From assembly GCA_035644395.1 (NCBI GenBank), contig DASQOR010000090.1:62001-126000 (forward strand): a stretch of DNA of 64,000 bases, written 5' to 3'. Every line of letters begins with the position of its first letter. Within the stretch, counting starts at the first letter, position 1. The position numbers and the translations under genes are program-made. This stretch comes from JBGPLJ01 sp035644395. Lineage in GTDB: Bacteria > Pseudomonadota > Gammaproteobacteria > Steroidobacterales > Steroidobacteraceae. Below, piece after piece: positions 8,245 through 16,717 of the stretch. Below the pieces are notes generated by a model, which ran no database searches, was not told the origin of the DNA, and was given only the letters and a program-made list of their open reading frames with translations.

Positions 8245-10332
8245 TCAGGTGCCGATGCGCGAGAGATCCGCAGTGTGCATGAAGAGCTCGCGTATTGCCT
8301 GCAGCAGACCGAGCCGTTGCGATCGAGTGTGAGGATCCTCGTGCATCACCATGACGGCTTCGAAAAACGCGTCCACGGGAGTACGCAGGGCGGCGAGACT
8401 CTTCATGGCGTCGCCATATCGGCGGGCAGCCAGAAGCTTGCCGACCTCGCGCCGGCTTGCTTCGATGGCCGCGAACAGGACTCGCTCTTCGTTCTTCTCG
8501 AAGGCGGAACTGTCGATCGCGGTGAATGCCGCGGCTGAAGATTCGCCAGCCTGGCGGAGGATGTTGGCGATTCGCTTGTTGGCTGCCGTCAGCGCCGGCG
8601 CCTCCGGCATCCCAAGAAACGCGGCAACGGCTCGTATCCTCGAGTCAAAATCGAGCGGTGAGGCGGGCTGATTGACGAGCACGGCATCGAAGACCTCGCT
8701 CGTCATGCCCGGCTGGCGTGCAGTTTCCAGGTAGTACGCGCGCAATCGCTCCATCATGTAGTCATAGATCTCCGCCGGCTGCGGACCCTTGACGGGTTGT
8801 GCCGCCACCGCCGCCGCGAGCAGCTGCTTGAGGTCGAGCTCCAGCGCGAGTTCAACGATCATGCGCAGAACACCGACGGCTGCTCGCCGCAGGCCGAAGG
8901 GATCGCGTGCGCCGGTCGGCTTCTGGCCGATGGCGAACACGCCGCAGATGGTGTCCAGCCGGTCGGCGATGGCGACAGCGACGCCCGCCTTGCTGCCAGG
9001 GAGGTGATCGCCGGCGAATCGCGGCCGATACTGCTCGCCGATCGCTTGGGCTACCGCCTCCGGCTCGCGATCGTGGCGCGCGTAGTAGCCGCCCATCGTG
9101 CCCTGGAGTTCCGGAAATTCGCCGACCAGCCGCGTCAGGAGATCACACTTGGCCAGCTCCGCGGCGCGTGCGGCAACGGTGACGTCGGCGCCGATTGCCG
9201 GCGCAATCTCCTGCACCAGCGCGCGGACACGCAGTGATTTGTCGTACAGGGTGCCGAGCTTGCTCTGGAACGTAACGGCCTTCAGCGCCTCGATCCGGTC
9301 CGCCAGGCGCTGCCTGCGATCCGTGTCCCAGAAAAACGTCGCATCGGCCAGCCGAGGTCGTACCACCCGTTCATTGCCCTTTACTACGCGCGCGGGTTGG
9401 CGACTTGCAATGTTGCTCACCGCCACGAAGCGCGGGCTGAGCTTGCCATTCGGGCCCTCGACGGCAAAGCAGCGTTGATGGTCCTGTAGCGCTGCGATCA
9501 GCACTTCCCTTGGCAGGTCGAGAAACCGATCTTCGAACTGGCCGACAATCGCCACCGGCCATTCGACCAAAGCAGCGACCTCATTCAACAGCTCCTCGCT
9601 GATCAATGCGCGGTGCTTGCCGCCGGTGACCGCCGCAGTCACACCGGCGCGAATACGCTCGCGACGATCCGCGAAGGAGGCAATGACGCGTGCCTTCAGG
9701 AGTTGCGGTGCATAGTGCGATGGATCGGCGATCCGCACGGGGCGCGGCGCATGAAAGCGATGACCGCGGGTCAACGCGCCGGCGGCAACGCCCAGAATTT
9801 TTCCGCGAACGACCGAACGGCCGAACAGCATCAACACCCAGTGAACCGGCCGCACGAATTCCGCGTCGCCGGATCCCCAGCGCATGCGCTTCGGAATCGG
9901 CAGTCCGGCAAGTGCCTGGGCGACGATATCGGGCAGCAGCTCGACGGTTGCCCGCCCCGGCTGGCTGCCGGCGAAATAAAGGTATTCACCTTTCTCTTCC
10001 CGAGCGCGGCCGATTCGGTCGAGGGACGCGCCGCAGGAATTCGCGAAGGCCAGCGCCGCTTTCGTCGGCTTGCCACTGGCATCGAAAGCCGCAGTGACGG
10101 GTGGTCCCCGCCGCTTGATTTCCTGATCCGGCTGGCGTGCCACGAGACTCGACACGAGCACGGCGAGTCGTCGGGGCGTTGCGAACTGCGTGCACGGCCC
10201 GTGACCAAGGCGTGCGGCGGCAAGACCCTTCGCGATACTGTCGGCCAGTGCTGACGACAGGTCCGGGAGCGCCAGCGGCGGGAGCTCTTCGGTGCCGATT
10301 TCGACCAGAAAATCGCGCGCGCCGTCCTTCAT
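8245..10332 (-). CDS. glyS: Glycyl-tRNA synthetase beta subunit
   Basis: This is a 695-residue beta subunit starting MKDGARDFLVEIGTEELPPL, the standard GlyS N-terminus, and running to the C-terminal tRNA-binding/DALR-like region (FFEAVMVMHEDPHTRSQRLG). The reading frame extends 75 codons further upstream, but that part lies antisense-free inside glyQ and resembles no GlyS. The chosen ATG overlaps the glyQ stop as ATGA. With GlyQ it forms the alpha2beta2 enzyme that charges tRNA-Gly. Confidence 0.97.
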   Translation of the reverse strand: MKDGARDFLVEIGTEELPPLALPDLSSALADSIAKGLAAARLGHGPCTQFATPRRLAVLVSSLVARQPDQEIKRRGPPVTAAFDASGKPTKAALAFANSCGASLDRIGRAREEKGEYLYFAGSQPGRATVELLPDIVAQALAGLPIPKRMRWGSGDAEFVRPVHWVLMLFGRSVVRGKILGVAAGALTRGHRFHAPRPVRIADPSHYAPQLLKARVIASFADRRERIRAGVTAAVTGGKHRALISEELLNEVAALVEWPVAIVGQFEDRFLDLPREVLIAALQDHQRCFAVEGPNGKLSPRFVAVSNIASRQPARVVKGNERVVRPRLADATFFWDTDRRQRLADRIEALKAVTFQSKLGTLYDKSLRVRALVQEIAPAIGADVTVAARAAELAKCDLLTRLVGEFPELQGTMGGYYARHDREPEAVAQAIGEQYRPRFAGDHLPGSKAGVAVAIADRLDTICGVFAIGQKPTGARDPFGLRRAAVGVLRMIVELALELDLKQLLAAAVAAQPVKGPQPAEIYDYMMERLRAYYLETARQPGMTSEVFDAVLVNQPASPLDFDSRIRAVAAFLGMPEAPALTAANKRIANILRQAGESSAAAFTAIDSSAFEKNEERVLFAAIEASRREVGKLLAARRYGDAMKSLAALRTPVDAFFEAVMVMHEDPHTRSQRLGLLQAIRELFMHTADLSRIGT

Positions 10333-11258
10333 GACGATGCAGGCGCTTGCTTGAGCATCGGGAAGCCCAGGGCCTGGCGCCGCTCGAAGTAAGCCTCGGC
10401 GATCGCACGAGCGAGCGCCCTGACGCGAAGGATATAGCGCTGCCTTTCGGTCACGGAAATCGCGCCGCGCGCATCGAGCAGATTGAAAACATGCGACGAC
10501 TTGAGCATCCGTTCGTACGCCGGCAGCGGCAGCGCCGCGGCGAGCAAGCGCTGGCATTCGCCCTCCAGCGCTTCGAATTGATGAAAGAGTTCGGCGACGT
10601 CAGCGAGCTCGAAGTTGTACTTCGACTGTTCAACCTCGTTCTGGTGGTAGACGTCGCCATAGGTCACGCGGCCGCCGGGTCCGTCCTGCCAGACGATGTC
10701 GTACACGCTGTCAACGCCCTGCAGGTACATGGCGAGGCGTTCCAGGCCGTACGTGATTTCGCCCATGACCGGGCGGCAGTCGAGTCCGCCGACCTGCTGA
10801 AAATAGGTGAACTGGGAAATCTCCATGCCATTCAGCCAGATTTCCCAGCCAAGACCCCAGGCGCCGAGTGTCGGTGATTCCCAGTTGTCCTCGACGAGGC
10901 GGATATCGTGAACGAGCGGGTCGAAGCCGAGCCGGCGCAGGGAACCCAGGTAGCGCTCGATGATGTCGAGCGGCGAGGGCTTCATCACGACCTGCAACTG
11001 GTAGTAGTGCTGCAGACGGAACGGATTTTCGCCGTAGCGTCCATCAGTCGGCCGGCGTGACGGCTGAACGTAGGCCGCGTTCCAGGGTTCCGGGCCGATG
11101 GCACGCAGGAACGTCGCCGTATGAAATGTTCCGGCGCCCATTTCCATATCGTAGGGCTGAAGAATCACGCAGCCCTGTTCCGACCAGTACGACTGCAGCG
11201 TGAAGATCAGGTCCTGAAACGATTGCACCGAGCGAGCGCGTGCCCGTTTCGCCGCCAT
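10329..11258 (-). CDS. glyQ: Glycyl-tRNA synthetase alpha subunit
   Basis: This is a 309-residue catalytic subunit with the GlyQ signature FQDLIFTLQSYWSEQGC, then PYDMEMGAGTFHTATFLRA and EISQFTYFQQVGG. The ATG at 11258 is preferred because GGGGAG precedes it at good spacing; an ATG 7 codons upstream (11279) is possible. It joins glycine to tRNA-Gly with GlyS, encoded directly downstream with a 4-bp overlap. Confidence 0.97.
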   Translation of the reverse strand: MAAKRARARSVQSFQDLIFTLQSYWSEQGCVILQPYDMEMGAGTFHTATFLRAIGPEPWNAAYVQPSRRPTDGRYGENPFRLQHYYQLQVVMKPSPLDIIERYLGSLRRLGFDPLVHDIRLVEDNWESPTLGAWGLGWEIWLNGMEISQFTYFQQVGGLDCRPVMGEITYGLERLAMYLQGVDSVYDIVWQDGPGGRVTYGDVYHQNEVEQSKYNFELADVAELFHQFEALEGECQRLLAAALPLPAYERMLKSSHVFNLLDARGAISVTERQRYILRVRALARAIAEAYFERRQALGFPMLKQAPASS

Positions 11259-11288
11259 CAACGTCGACTCCCCGAACAAAGGGGCGGG

Positions 11289-11294
11289 AGTATA
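11289..11294 (-). promoter_or_regulatory. Possible -10 box for the glyQ operon
   Basis: TATACT on the minus strand lies 31 bases before the glyQ start. No strong -35 box was found at 16-18 bases, so this is a weak call based on the -10 match and position. Confidence 0.3.
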
Positions 11295-11372
11295 GCGAGC
11301 ACGGCCGAGCGTCGTTGCGGCAACACGCGGCTGCGCGCATCGCGTGCTTGATCAAGAGCCACCGCGCGCCAC

Positions 11373-11492
11373 GCTCTAAAAGAGTGCCTTCTGGAGCACG
11401 ACAACCGCGATATCGCCGCCTTCAGGCCGGATTCTGGCCCACTAACGCCCTAAAGAGGTGCGAAACGACGCGAATTCGCACTAAAATAGCGC
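11373..11492 (+). promoter_or_regulatory. Three NtrC-like binding sites upstream of glnA
   Basis: Three 15-bp sites share the arrangement GC(A/T/C)C-N7-G(T/C)GC with an A/T-rich centre. They are GCTCTAAAAGAGTGC (11373-11387), GCCCTAAAGAGGTGC (11447-11461) and GCACTAAAATAGCGC (11478-11492). The enterobacterial NtrC consensus is GCACTAAAATGGTGC. Start-to-start spacings are 74 and 31 bp, near whole helical turns (about 7 and 3), so bound dimers would face the same side. They sit about 65-185 bp upstream of the sigma-54 promoter, the usual enhancer range. This is inferred from pattern only. Confidence 0.7.
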
Positions 11493-11556
11493 GCAAGGCG
11501 GGCTTTGGGGCGCGCGGTCACTGCCTAAGCCACTGATTTGTCGAGTGGACGGGCCG

Positions 11557-11572
11557 TGGCATAGAACCTGCA
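11557..11572 (+). promoter_or_regulatory. Sigma-54 promoter of glnA
   Basis: TGGCATAGAACCTGCA matches the sigma-54 pattern TGGCAC-N5-TTGCA, with the diagnostic GG (-24) and GC (-12) separated by exactly 10 bases. Transcription would start near 11583, giving a leader of about 85 bases before glnA. The NtrC-like sites upstream and ntrBC downstream support nitrogen control. Confidence 0.75.
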
Positions 11573-11667
11573 AAAAGCCCGGGCCTGGTTGAAGTCTCCC
11601 CGAAAGATTGGAAGTGAGCCGCGGGGGGAGTCACTCACGAAACCAAAGAGATATCCGGAGGAATTCC

Positions 11668-13077
11668 ATGACCCCAGCCGACGTTTTGAAGCTGATGAAA
11701 GAAAAGGACGTGAAGTTCGTCGACCTGCGCTTCACCGATACGCGCGGCAAGGAACAACACGTCACGGTGCCCTCGGGCGTCGTCGACGAGGACTTCTTTA
11801 CCGACGGCAAGATGTTCGATGGCTCATCGATCGCCGGCTGGAAGGGCATCAATGAGTCCGACATGATCCTGATGCCGGAATCCGCATCGGCGGTGATCGA
11901 TCCCTTCTTCGAAGAGGCCACGGTCAACATCCGTTGCGACGTGATCGAGCCCTCGACGATGCAGGGCTACGAGCGCGATCCGCGTTCGCTGGGCAAGCGC
12001 GCCGAGGCCTACCTGAAGTCCACCGGAATCGCGGACGGCGCGCTGTTCGGCCCCGAGAACGAATTCTTCATCTTCGACAGCGTGCGCTTCAGCGCGGAAA
12101 TGCGCGGCTGCTTCTATCAGATCGATTCCGTGCAGGGCGCCTGGAATTCGAGCACCGACTATCCCGACGGCAACAAGGGCCATCGCCCGGGCATCAAGGG
12201 CGGATACTTTCCAGTGCCGCCGGTCGACGCGTTCCAGGACGTGCGCTCGGCCATGTGCCAGGCCCTCGCGGAAATGGGCTGCAAGGTCGAGGTGCATCAC
12301 CATGAGGTCGCGACGGCCGGCCAATGCGAAATCGGAGTCGGCGCCGGCGGCCTTGTTCGCAAGGCGGATGAAGTCCAGATCCTCAAGTACGTCGTGCACA
12401 ACGTGGCGGCCGGCTACGGCAAGACGGCTACGTTCATGCCGAAGCCGCTGGTCGGCGATAACGGCAGCGGCATGCACGTGCACCAGTCACTGCAGAAGGG
12501 CGGCAAAGCGCTGTTCGCCGGCGAGAAATACGGCGGCCTGTCCGATCTCGCTCTCTACTACATCGGCGGCATCATCAAGCACGCGAAGGCCATCAATGCG
12601 TTCACGAACGCGGGCACGAACAGCTACAAGCGCCTGGTGCCCGGCTTCGAAGCGCCCGTGATGCTCGCGTACTCCGCGCGCAATCGTTCGGCGTCGATCC
12701 GCATCCCGTGGGTCTCGAATCCAAAGGCGCGCCGGATCGAAGTGCGCTTCCCGGACTCGAGCGCCAATCCGTACTTCGCATTCACGGCGATGATGATGGC
12801 CGGACTCGACGGCATCCAGAACAAGATTCACCCGGGCGAACCGGCGGACAAGGATCTCTACGACCTCGAGCCGGAAGAGGCGAAGGACATCCCGACCGTC
12901 TGCCACTCGCTCGACATGGCGCTCGAGCACCTCGACAGGGACCGGGAGTTTCTGACGCGCGGCGGCGTGTTCACCAACGACGTCATCGACGCGTACATCG
13001 GGCTCAAGATGCAGGAAGTCACGCGTTTTCGCATGACGACGCACCCGATCGAGCTGGAGCTGTATTACAGCTGCTAG
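11668..13077 (+). CDS. glnA: Type I glutamine synthetase
   Basis: This is a 469-residue GS-I beta enzyme starting MTPADVLKLMKEKDVKFVDL at an ATG preceded by CCGGAGGAATTCC. The catalytic signatures are FDGSSIAGWKGINESDM, PENEFFIFDS, the MPKPLVGDNGSGMHVHQSL loop and the ATP-site KRLVPGFEAPV. The tyrosine in DLYDLEPEEAKDIP is the conserved adenylylation site, so activity is probably also controlled by GlnE. It makes glutamine from glutamate, ammonia and ATP. Transcription is probably NtrC/sigma-54 driven, with a terminator downstream separating it from the next gene. Confidence 0.99.
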   Translation: MTPADVLKLMKEKDVKFVDLRFTDTRGKEQHVTVPSGVVDEDFFTDGKMFDGSSIAGWKGINESDMILMPESASAVIDPFFEEATVNIRCDVIEPSTMQGYERDPRSLGKRAEAYLKSTGIADGALFGPENEFFIFDSVRFSAEMRGCFYQIDSVQGAWNSSTDYPDGNKGHRPGIKGGYFPVPPVDAFQDVRSAMCQALAEMGCKVEVHHHEVATAGQCEIGVGAGGLVRKADEVQILKYVVHNVAAGYGKTATFMPKPLVGDNGSGMHVHQSLQKGGKALFAGEKYGGLSDLALYYIGGIIKHAKAINAFTNAGTNSYKRLVPGFEAPVMLAYSARNRSASIRIPWVSNPKARRIEVRFPDSSANPYFAFTAMMMAGLDGIQNKIHPGEPADKDLYDLEPEEAKDIPTVCHSLDMALEHLDRDREFLTRGGVFTNDVIDAYIGLKMQEVTRFRMTTHPIELELYYSC

Positions 13078-13102
13078 TGCCGCATGCACAAGCCAGGCAT
13101 TC

Positions 13103-13137
13103 GGTGACGGCGGTCGCAGATCGCCGTCACCGGTTTT
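13103..13137 (+). terminator. Rho-independent terminator after glnA
   Basis: A perfect 10-bp stem GGTGACGGCG / CGCCGTCACC (13103-13112 and 13122-13131) with a 9-base loop is followed by GGTTTTT. It sits 26 bp past the glnA stop codon. Confidence 0.85.
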
Positions 13138-13173
13138 TGTCACTGACAGGGGTTAGGGCTATGCTTTCGGCCC

Positions 13174-13752
13174 ATGCCGAGAACCGCACCGTTTACCGCG
13201 ATTGCCGCGCTGCTGCTGTGCGCCGCGGGCACGGCTTCGGCCGAAACCTACAAGTGGATCGACGCGCAGGGGCAGGTCCACTATTCCGATCGCCCGCCGC
13301 CCGCCGGGGCGACGCAAGTGGAGCTGATTCCCGCTCAGACCTTCCATGCACCGGCATCGAGTCAGGCGCGTGCACCGGCGAAATCGCAACGGACGACCGG
13401 GGATGCGGCGACCTATTCCGAATTCGAGATGCGCAGACCGCAGTCGGGAGCGGTCATTCCCAACAGCGGCGGCAGCGTCAGCGTGGAGCTGCGCATCGAC
13501 CCCGTCTTGCAGCCCGGACATTCGATTTACCTGTACATGGACGGCAAGCGCGTCGACGGCCTGCCGACGAGCAGCACCTCGCTGCAATTGTCGAACGTGA
13601 CTCGGGGCGACCATCAACTGGTCGCGGCGGTCGTGGACAACACCGGCAAGGCGGTTGTTTCGACACCGGCGGTGACCCTCACGGTACGACAGACCTCGAT
13701 CGCAAAGCCGCCGCAAGGCCCCGCTCTGCGTCCGCCCACCCCGAAAAACTGA
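13174..13752 (+). CDS. DUF4124 domain-containing periplasmic protein
   Basis: This is a 192-residue protein with a signal peptide (about residues 1-22, hydrophobic AIAALLLCAAGTASA). A DUF4124 domain follows (YKWIDAQGQVHYSDRPPPA, about 25-45), then a C-terminal beta-rich region (about 85-175) resembling an immunoglobulin-like fold. The function is unknown. DUF4124 proteins commonly lie between glnA and ntrB in gammaproteobacteria, as here, but no link to nitrogen control is established. A Pro/Ala-rich linker (60-75) separates the two parts. Confidence 0.85.
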   Translation: MPRTAPFTAIAALLLCAAGTASAETYKWIDAQGQVHYSDRPPPAGATQVELIPAQTFHAPASSQARAPAKSQRTTGDAATYSEFEMRRPQSGAVIPNSGGSVSVELRIDPVLQPGHSIYLYMDGKRVDGLPTSSTSLQLSNVTRGDHQLVAAVVDNTGKAVVSTPAVTLTVRQTSIAKPPQGPALRPPTPKN

Positions 13753-13794
13753 TCTCACGCGGCGAGAGCCGCGACCTGCTGACTGGGCGCTGAC

Positions 13795-14892
13795 ATGGCA
13801 GTCGGAGCCGAAGTCATCCCCGCAAAGCTCTGGCAAGAGCGCGCCGACGTGCTGGACGCGCTGACCACGGGCGTCCTCTTGCTCGGCTCCGCGCTGGAAA
13901 TCGAGTACGCCAACGCTGCTGCACAGCAGATGCTCGGCGTCAGCCTCAAGGCCATTCGCGGCAGGCCATGGCGCGATCTGCTCAAGGGGCCCGACGAACT
14001 CGATACGCTGCTGCATCGCGCGCTCGAACGATCGGAAGCCTGCTGGCAGCGCGAGGTCGCCATCCGGCCGAACGCGGCGACGGCGGAAGAGCGCGTCGTC
14101 GACGTCATCGCGACGCCCATCGAGGAGCCCGGCAAGGGCCGCGCGCTAATCGTGGAGATGGCCGACGCCACGCAGCGCCAGCGCATCAGCCGTGAAACCC
14201 AGCTGCTCGCGCAACTCGGCGGCAGCAGGCTGATGGTTCGGCAGCTCGCTCACGAGATCAAGAATCCGCTCGGCGGCCTGCGCGGCGCGGCGCAACTCCT
14301 GGAGCGGGAGCTGAAAGACACGGCGCTGCGCGAATACACGAACGTCATCATCGGCGAGGCGGACCGTCTCGCGAATCTCGTCGATTCCATGCTCGGCCCC
14401 GGACGCGCGCCGCGCCGCGAGGCTCTCAATCTTCACGAGCTCTGCGAGCACGTCTATCACCTGCTGCGCAGCGAAGCCGGCACGCGTGTCATCGTCGACC
14501 GCGACTACGATCCGAGCCTGCCGACGATTTCGCTCGATCGGCATCTCATCATCCAGGCCATGCTGAACCTGGGCCGCAACGCGCTGCAGGCGATCGGCTC
14601 ACAGGGCAGGCTCACGCTGCGCACGCGCGCCCTGACCAACGCGAGCATCGGCTCCGTCCGCTACCGCCTCGTGGCATCGATTGAATTCGAGGACAACGGC
14701 GCCGGCGTGCCCGACGCGTTGCGAGATTCGCTTTTCTATCCGCTGGTCACCGGGCGGCCCGACGGAACGGGGCTGGGGCTCGCGATCGCGCAGGACCTGG
14801 TCACCCGACACGGCGGCCTGATCGAATTCGAAAGCGAAGCAGGCAGCACGGTTTTCACGATCCTGCTGCCGATTGCCAAAGATGAATCCTAA
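13795..14892 (+). CDS. ntrB: Nitrogen regulation sensor histidine kinase NtrB
   Basis: This is a 365-residue soluble kinase with an N-terminal PAS domain (about 15-125). The dimerisation/phosphoacceptor motif is QLAHEIKNPLGGLRG (His153). The ATPase domain has an N-box (LGRNALQAIG), DNGAGVPD and GTGLGLAIAQDLV. No membrane segment is present, as expected for NtrB, which is controlled by PII protein. It phosphorylates NtrC under nitrogen limitation. Its stop codon overlaps the ntrC start by 11 bp, so the two are coupled. Confidence 0.96.
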   Translation: MAVGAEVIPAKLWQERADVLDALTTGVLLLGSALEIEYANAAAQQMLGVSLKAIRGRPWRDLLKGPDELDTLLHRALERSEACWQREVAIRPNAATAEERVVDVIATPIEEPGKGRALIVEMADATQRQRISRETQLLAQLGGSRLMVRQLAHEIKNPLGGLRGAAQLLERELKDTALREYTNVIIGEADRLANLVDSMLGPGRAPRREALNLHELCEHVYHLLRSEAGTRVIVDRDYDPSLPTISLDRHLIIQAMLNLGRNALQAIGSQGRLTLRTRALTNASIGSVRYRLVASIEFEDNGAGVPDALRDSLFYPLVTGRPDGTGLGLAIAQDLVTRHGGLIEFESEAGSTVFTILLPIAKDES

Positions 14893-16288
14893 GTCGCTCA
14901 ATGTGTGGCTGGTCGATGACGACGCGTCCATCCGCTGGGTACTCGAACGCGCGCTCAAACAGAGCGGCATGTTGACGACGACCTTCGGTGAAGCGCGCGG
15001 CGTGCTCGATGCCCTGAGGCGTTCGGCGCCCGACGTGCTGATCACGGACGTGCGCATGCCGGGAGAAAGCGGCATTGACCTGTTGCGAGCGATTCAGACC
15101 TCGCGGCCGGACTTGCCGGTCATCGTCATGACGGCGCATTCCGATCTCGACAGCGCGGTCGCGGCTTACGAAGGCGGGGCCTTCGAGTACCTGCCGAAAC
15201 CTTTCGACATCGATCACGCGGTCGACCTCGTGAAGCGCGCGGCGCAAGCGCCGCGGGCGCCGGTCGAAGGCGAAGCCGATCGCAGCCGCATGCCGGAACT
15301 GCTCGGCCAGGCGCCGGCCATGCAGCAGGTGTTCCGCGCGATCGGGCGCCTGTCGCGCTCGAGCATGACGGTGCTGATCACGGGTGAATCCGGCACGGGC
15401 AAGGAACTCGTCGCCCGCGCCCTGCATCGTCACAGTCCGCGCTCCGAGGGCCCGTTCATTGCGCTCAACACAGCGGCGTTCACCGCCGAATTGCTCGAAT
15501 CGGAACTGTTCGGCCATGAGAAGGGCGCGTTCACCGGCGCCGATGCCCAGCGCCGCGGCCGATTTGAACAGGCGCACGGCGGCACACTGTTTCTGGACGA
15601 GATCGGCGACATGTCACCCGCCCTGCAGACGCGCCTGCTGCGGGTGCTGGCAGAGGGCGAGTTCTACCGCGTCGGCGGCCAGACGCCGGTTCGGGTCGAT
15701 GTGCGAGTGATTGCGGCCACCCACCAGGATCTGGAAGCGCGAGTGACGAGCGGGGCGTTCCGGGAGGACCTCCTGCATCGCCTGAATGTCATTCGCATCG
15801 CGATTCCGCCGCTGCGAGAACGGCGGGAAGACATACCGGAACTGCTCCGGCATTACCTTGCGCTGGCGGCGAACGAACTCGGCGTCGATCGAAAGTCGAT
15901 CACGGCAGATGCGGAGCAACGCCTGTTGACGTTTGACTGGCCCGGCAATGTGCGCCAGCTGGTGAATACCTGCCGTCGCCTGACCGTGACCGCACCCGGT
16001 CGCGAGATCTCGACGGCCGACATCCCGGCCGATCTCGGCGGCCACGCCAGCGCAGCGGCCGGCGCCGGTAATGACTGGAGCCGGGCTCTCGGCCTGTGGG
16101 CCGAGTTGCAGTTGCGCGGCGGCGCCAATCGTTTGCTCGACGAAGCCGTGCCCGAATTCGAGCGTACGCTGCTGCGCGTTGCCCTGAGCCAGGCGCGCGG
16201 AGGCCGGCAGGATGCCGCCCGCTTGCTTGGCTGGGGTCGCAACACGCTTACCCGCAAGCTGCGCGAACTCGGCATGGACGACCCGTAG
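14882..16288 (+). CDS. ntrC: Nitrogen regulation response regulator NtrC
   Basis: This is a 468-residue sigma-54 activator. The receiver domain has the phosphoacceptor Asp56 in VLITDVRMPG and the acidic pocket VDDD. The AAA+ core has Walker A GESGTGKE, the sigma-54-contacting loop GAFTGA and Walker B LFLDEIGD. The C-terminal Fis-type helix-turn-helix ends ARLLGWGRNTLTRKLREL. The ATG at 14882 is chosen over a TTG three codons earlier. It probably activates glnA through the three upstream sites. Confidence 0.97.
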   Translation: MNPKSLNVWLVDDDASIRWVLERALKQSGMLTTTFGEARGVLDALRRSAPDVLITDVRMPGESGIDLLRAIQTSRPDLPVIVMTAHSDLDSAVAAYEGGAFEYLPKPFDIDHAVDLVKRAAQAPRAPVEGEADRSRMPELLGQAPAMQQVFRAIGRLSRSSMTVLITGESGTGKELVARALHRHSPRSEGPFIALNTAAFTAELLESELFGHEKGAFTGADAQRRGRFEQAHGGTLFLDEIGDMSPALQTRLLRVLAEGEFYRVGGQTPVRVDVRVIAATHQDLEARVTSGAFREDLLHRLNVIRIAIPPLRERREDIPELLRHYLALAANELGVDRKSITADAEQRLLTFDWPGNVRQLVNTCRRLTVTAPGREISTADIPADLGGHASAAAGAGNDWSRALGLWAELQLRGGANRLLDEAVPEFERTLLRVALSQARGGRQDAARLLGWGRNTLTRKLRELGMDDP

Positions 16289-16358
16289 CGCTTCGATCAA
16301 CCGCGCGCCCGAATGGACATAATTCGGGGATTCCCCTACAACGCCTTCAGGGTTTCTG

Positions 16359-16382
16359 CCAATTGTTCACATGAACGATTGG
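16359..16382. promoter_or_regulatory. Palindrome, possible operator or promoter-proximal site
   Basis: CCAATTGTTC-ACAT-GAACGATTGG forms a 10-bp inverted repeat (one G-T pair) with a 4-base centre, 70 bp after ntrC. A TTGACA hexamer (16393-16398) follows 11 bp downstream but lacks a clear -10 box. It has no U-run, so it is not a standard terminator. It may be a regulator site for the methyltransferase gene 335 bp downstream. Confidence 0.35.
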
Positions 16383-16643
16383 CCGCAACCTTTTGACACA
16401 AGAGACAGTCGGCACAGCCAATACGAACAGCCGGCGGAATTGAAGCGGTAACAGGGCTTTTATCCGCCCGGGCGGCCGGCGGCCACGAGAAAAAGAACCG
16501 CGTGGGGCGATGAGCTTCATGAGCGGATCGTTGAGCGCTGTCAGGTCAGGCTCGACGCATGGGGAACGAGGGGCACAACGAAGCCGGCGCGAGCAGCCGC
16601 CGGCGGCGCGCGGCCGTCTCTCCTGCGATCGGGCGCCGTGTCT

Positions 16644-16707
16644 GCGCAAGCGATTGCGCCGTGTAGTCACCCCGGACAAGCGGGCTTGCAGCCCGACGCA
16701 CCAGGGG
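16644..16707 (+). promoter_or_regulatory. Structured leader with sequestered ribosome-binding site
   Basis: Within the 429-bp gap before the NNMT-like gene are two local hairpins. One is GCGCAA-GCGA-TTGCGC (16644-16659) with a GNRA loop. The other is CGGGC-TTGCA-GCCCG (16681-16695), nested inside a CCCC (16670-16673) / GGGG (16704-16707) pairing. The GGGG is the likely Shine-Dalgarno sequence, so the fold would hide it. It matches no riboswitch class that I can recognise. Nothing else codes in 16289-16717. Confidence 0.35.
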
Positions 16708-16717
16708 AACAAAAAGA

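Noticed and set aside
10333..10557. N-terminal extension of glyS by 75 residues
   Set aside because: It overlaps glyQ in another frame and shows no GlyS similarity; the ATG overlapping the glyQ stop gives the family N-terminus.
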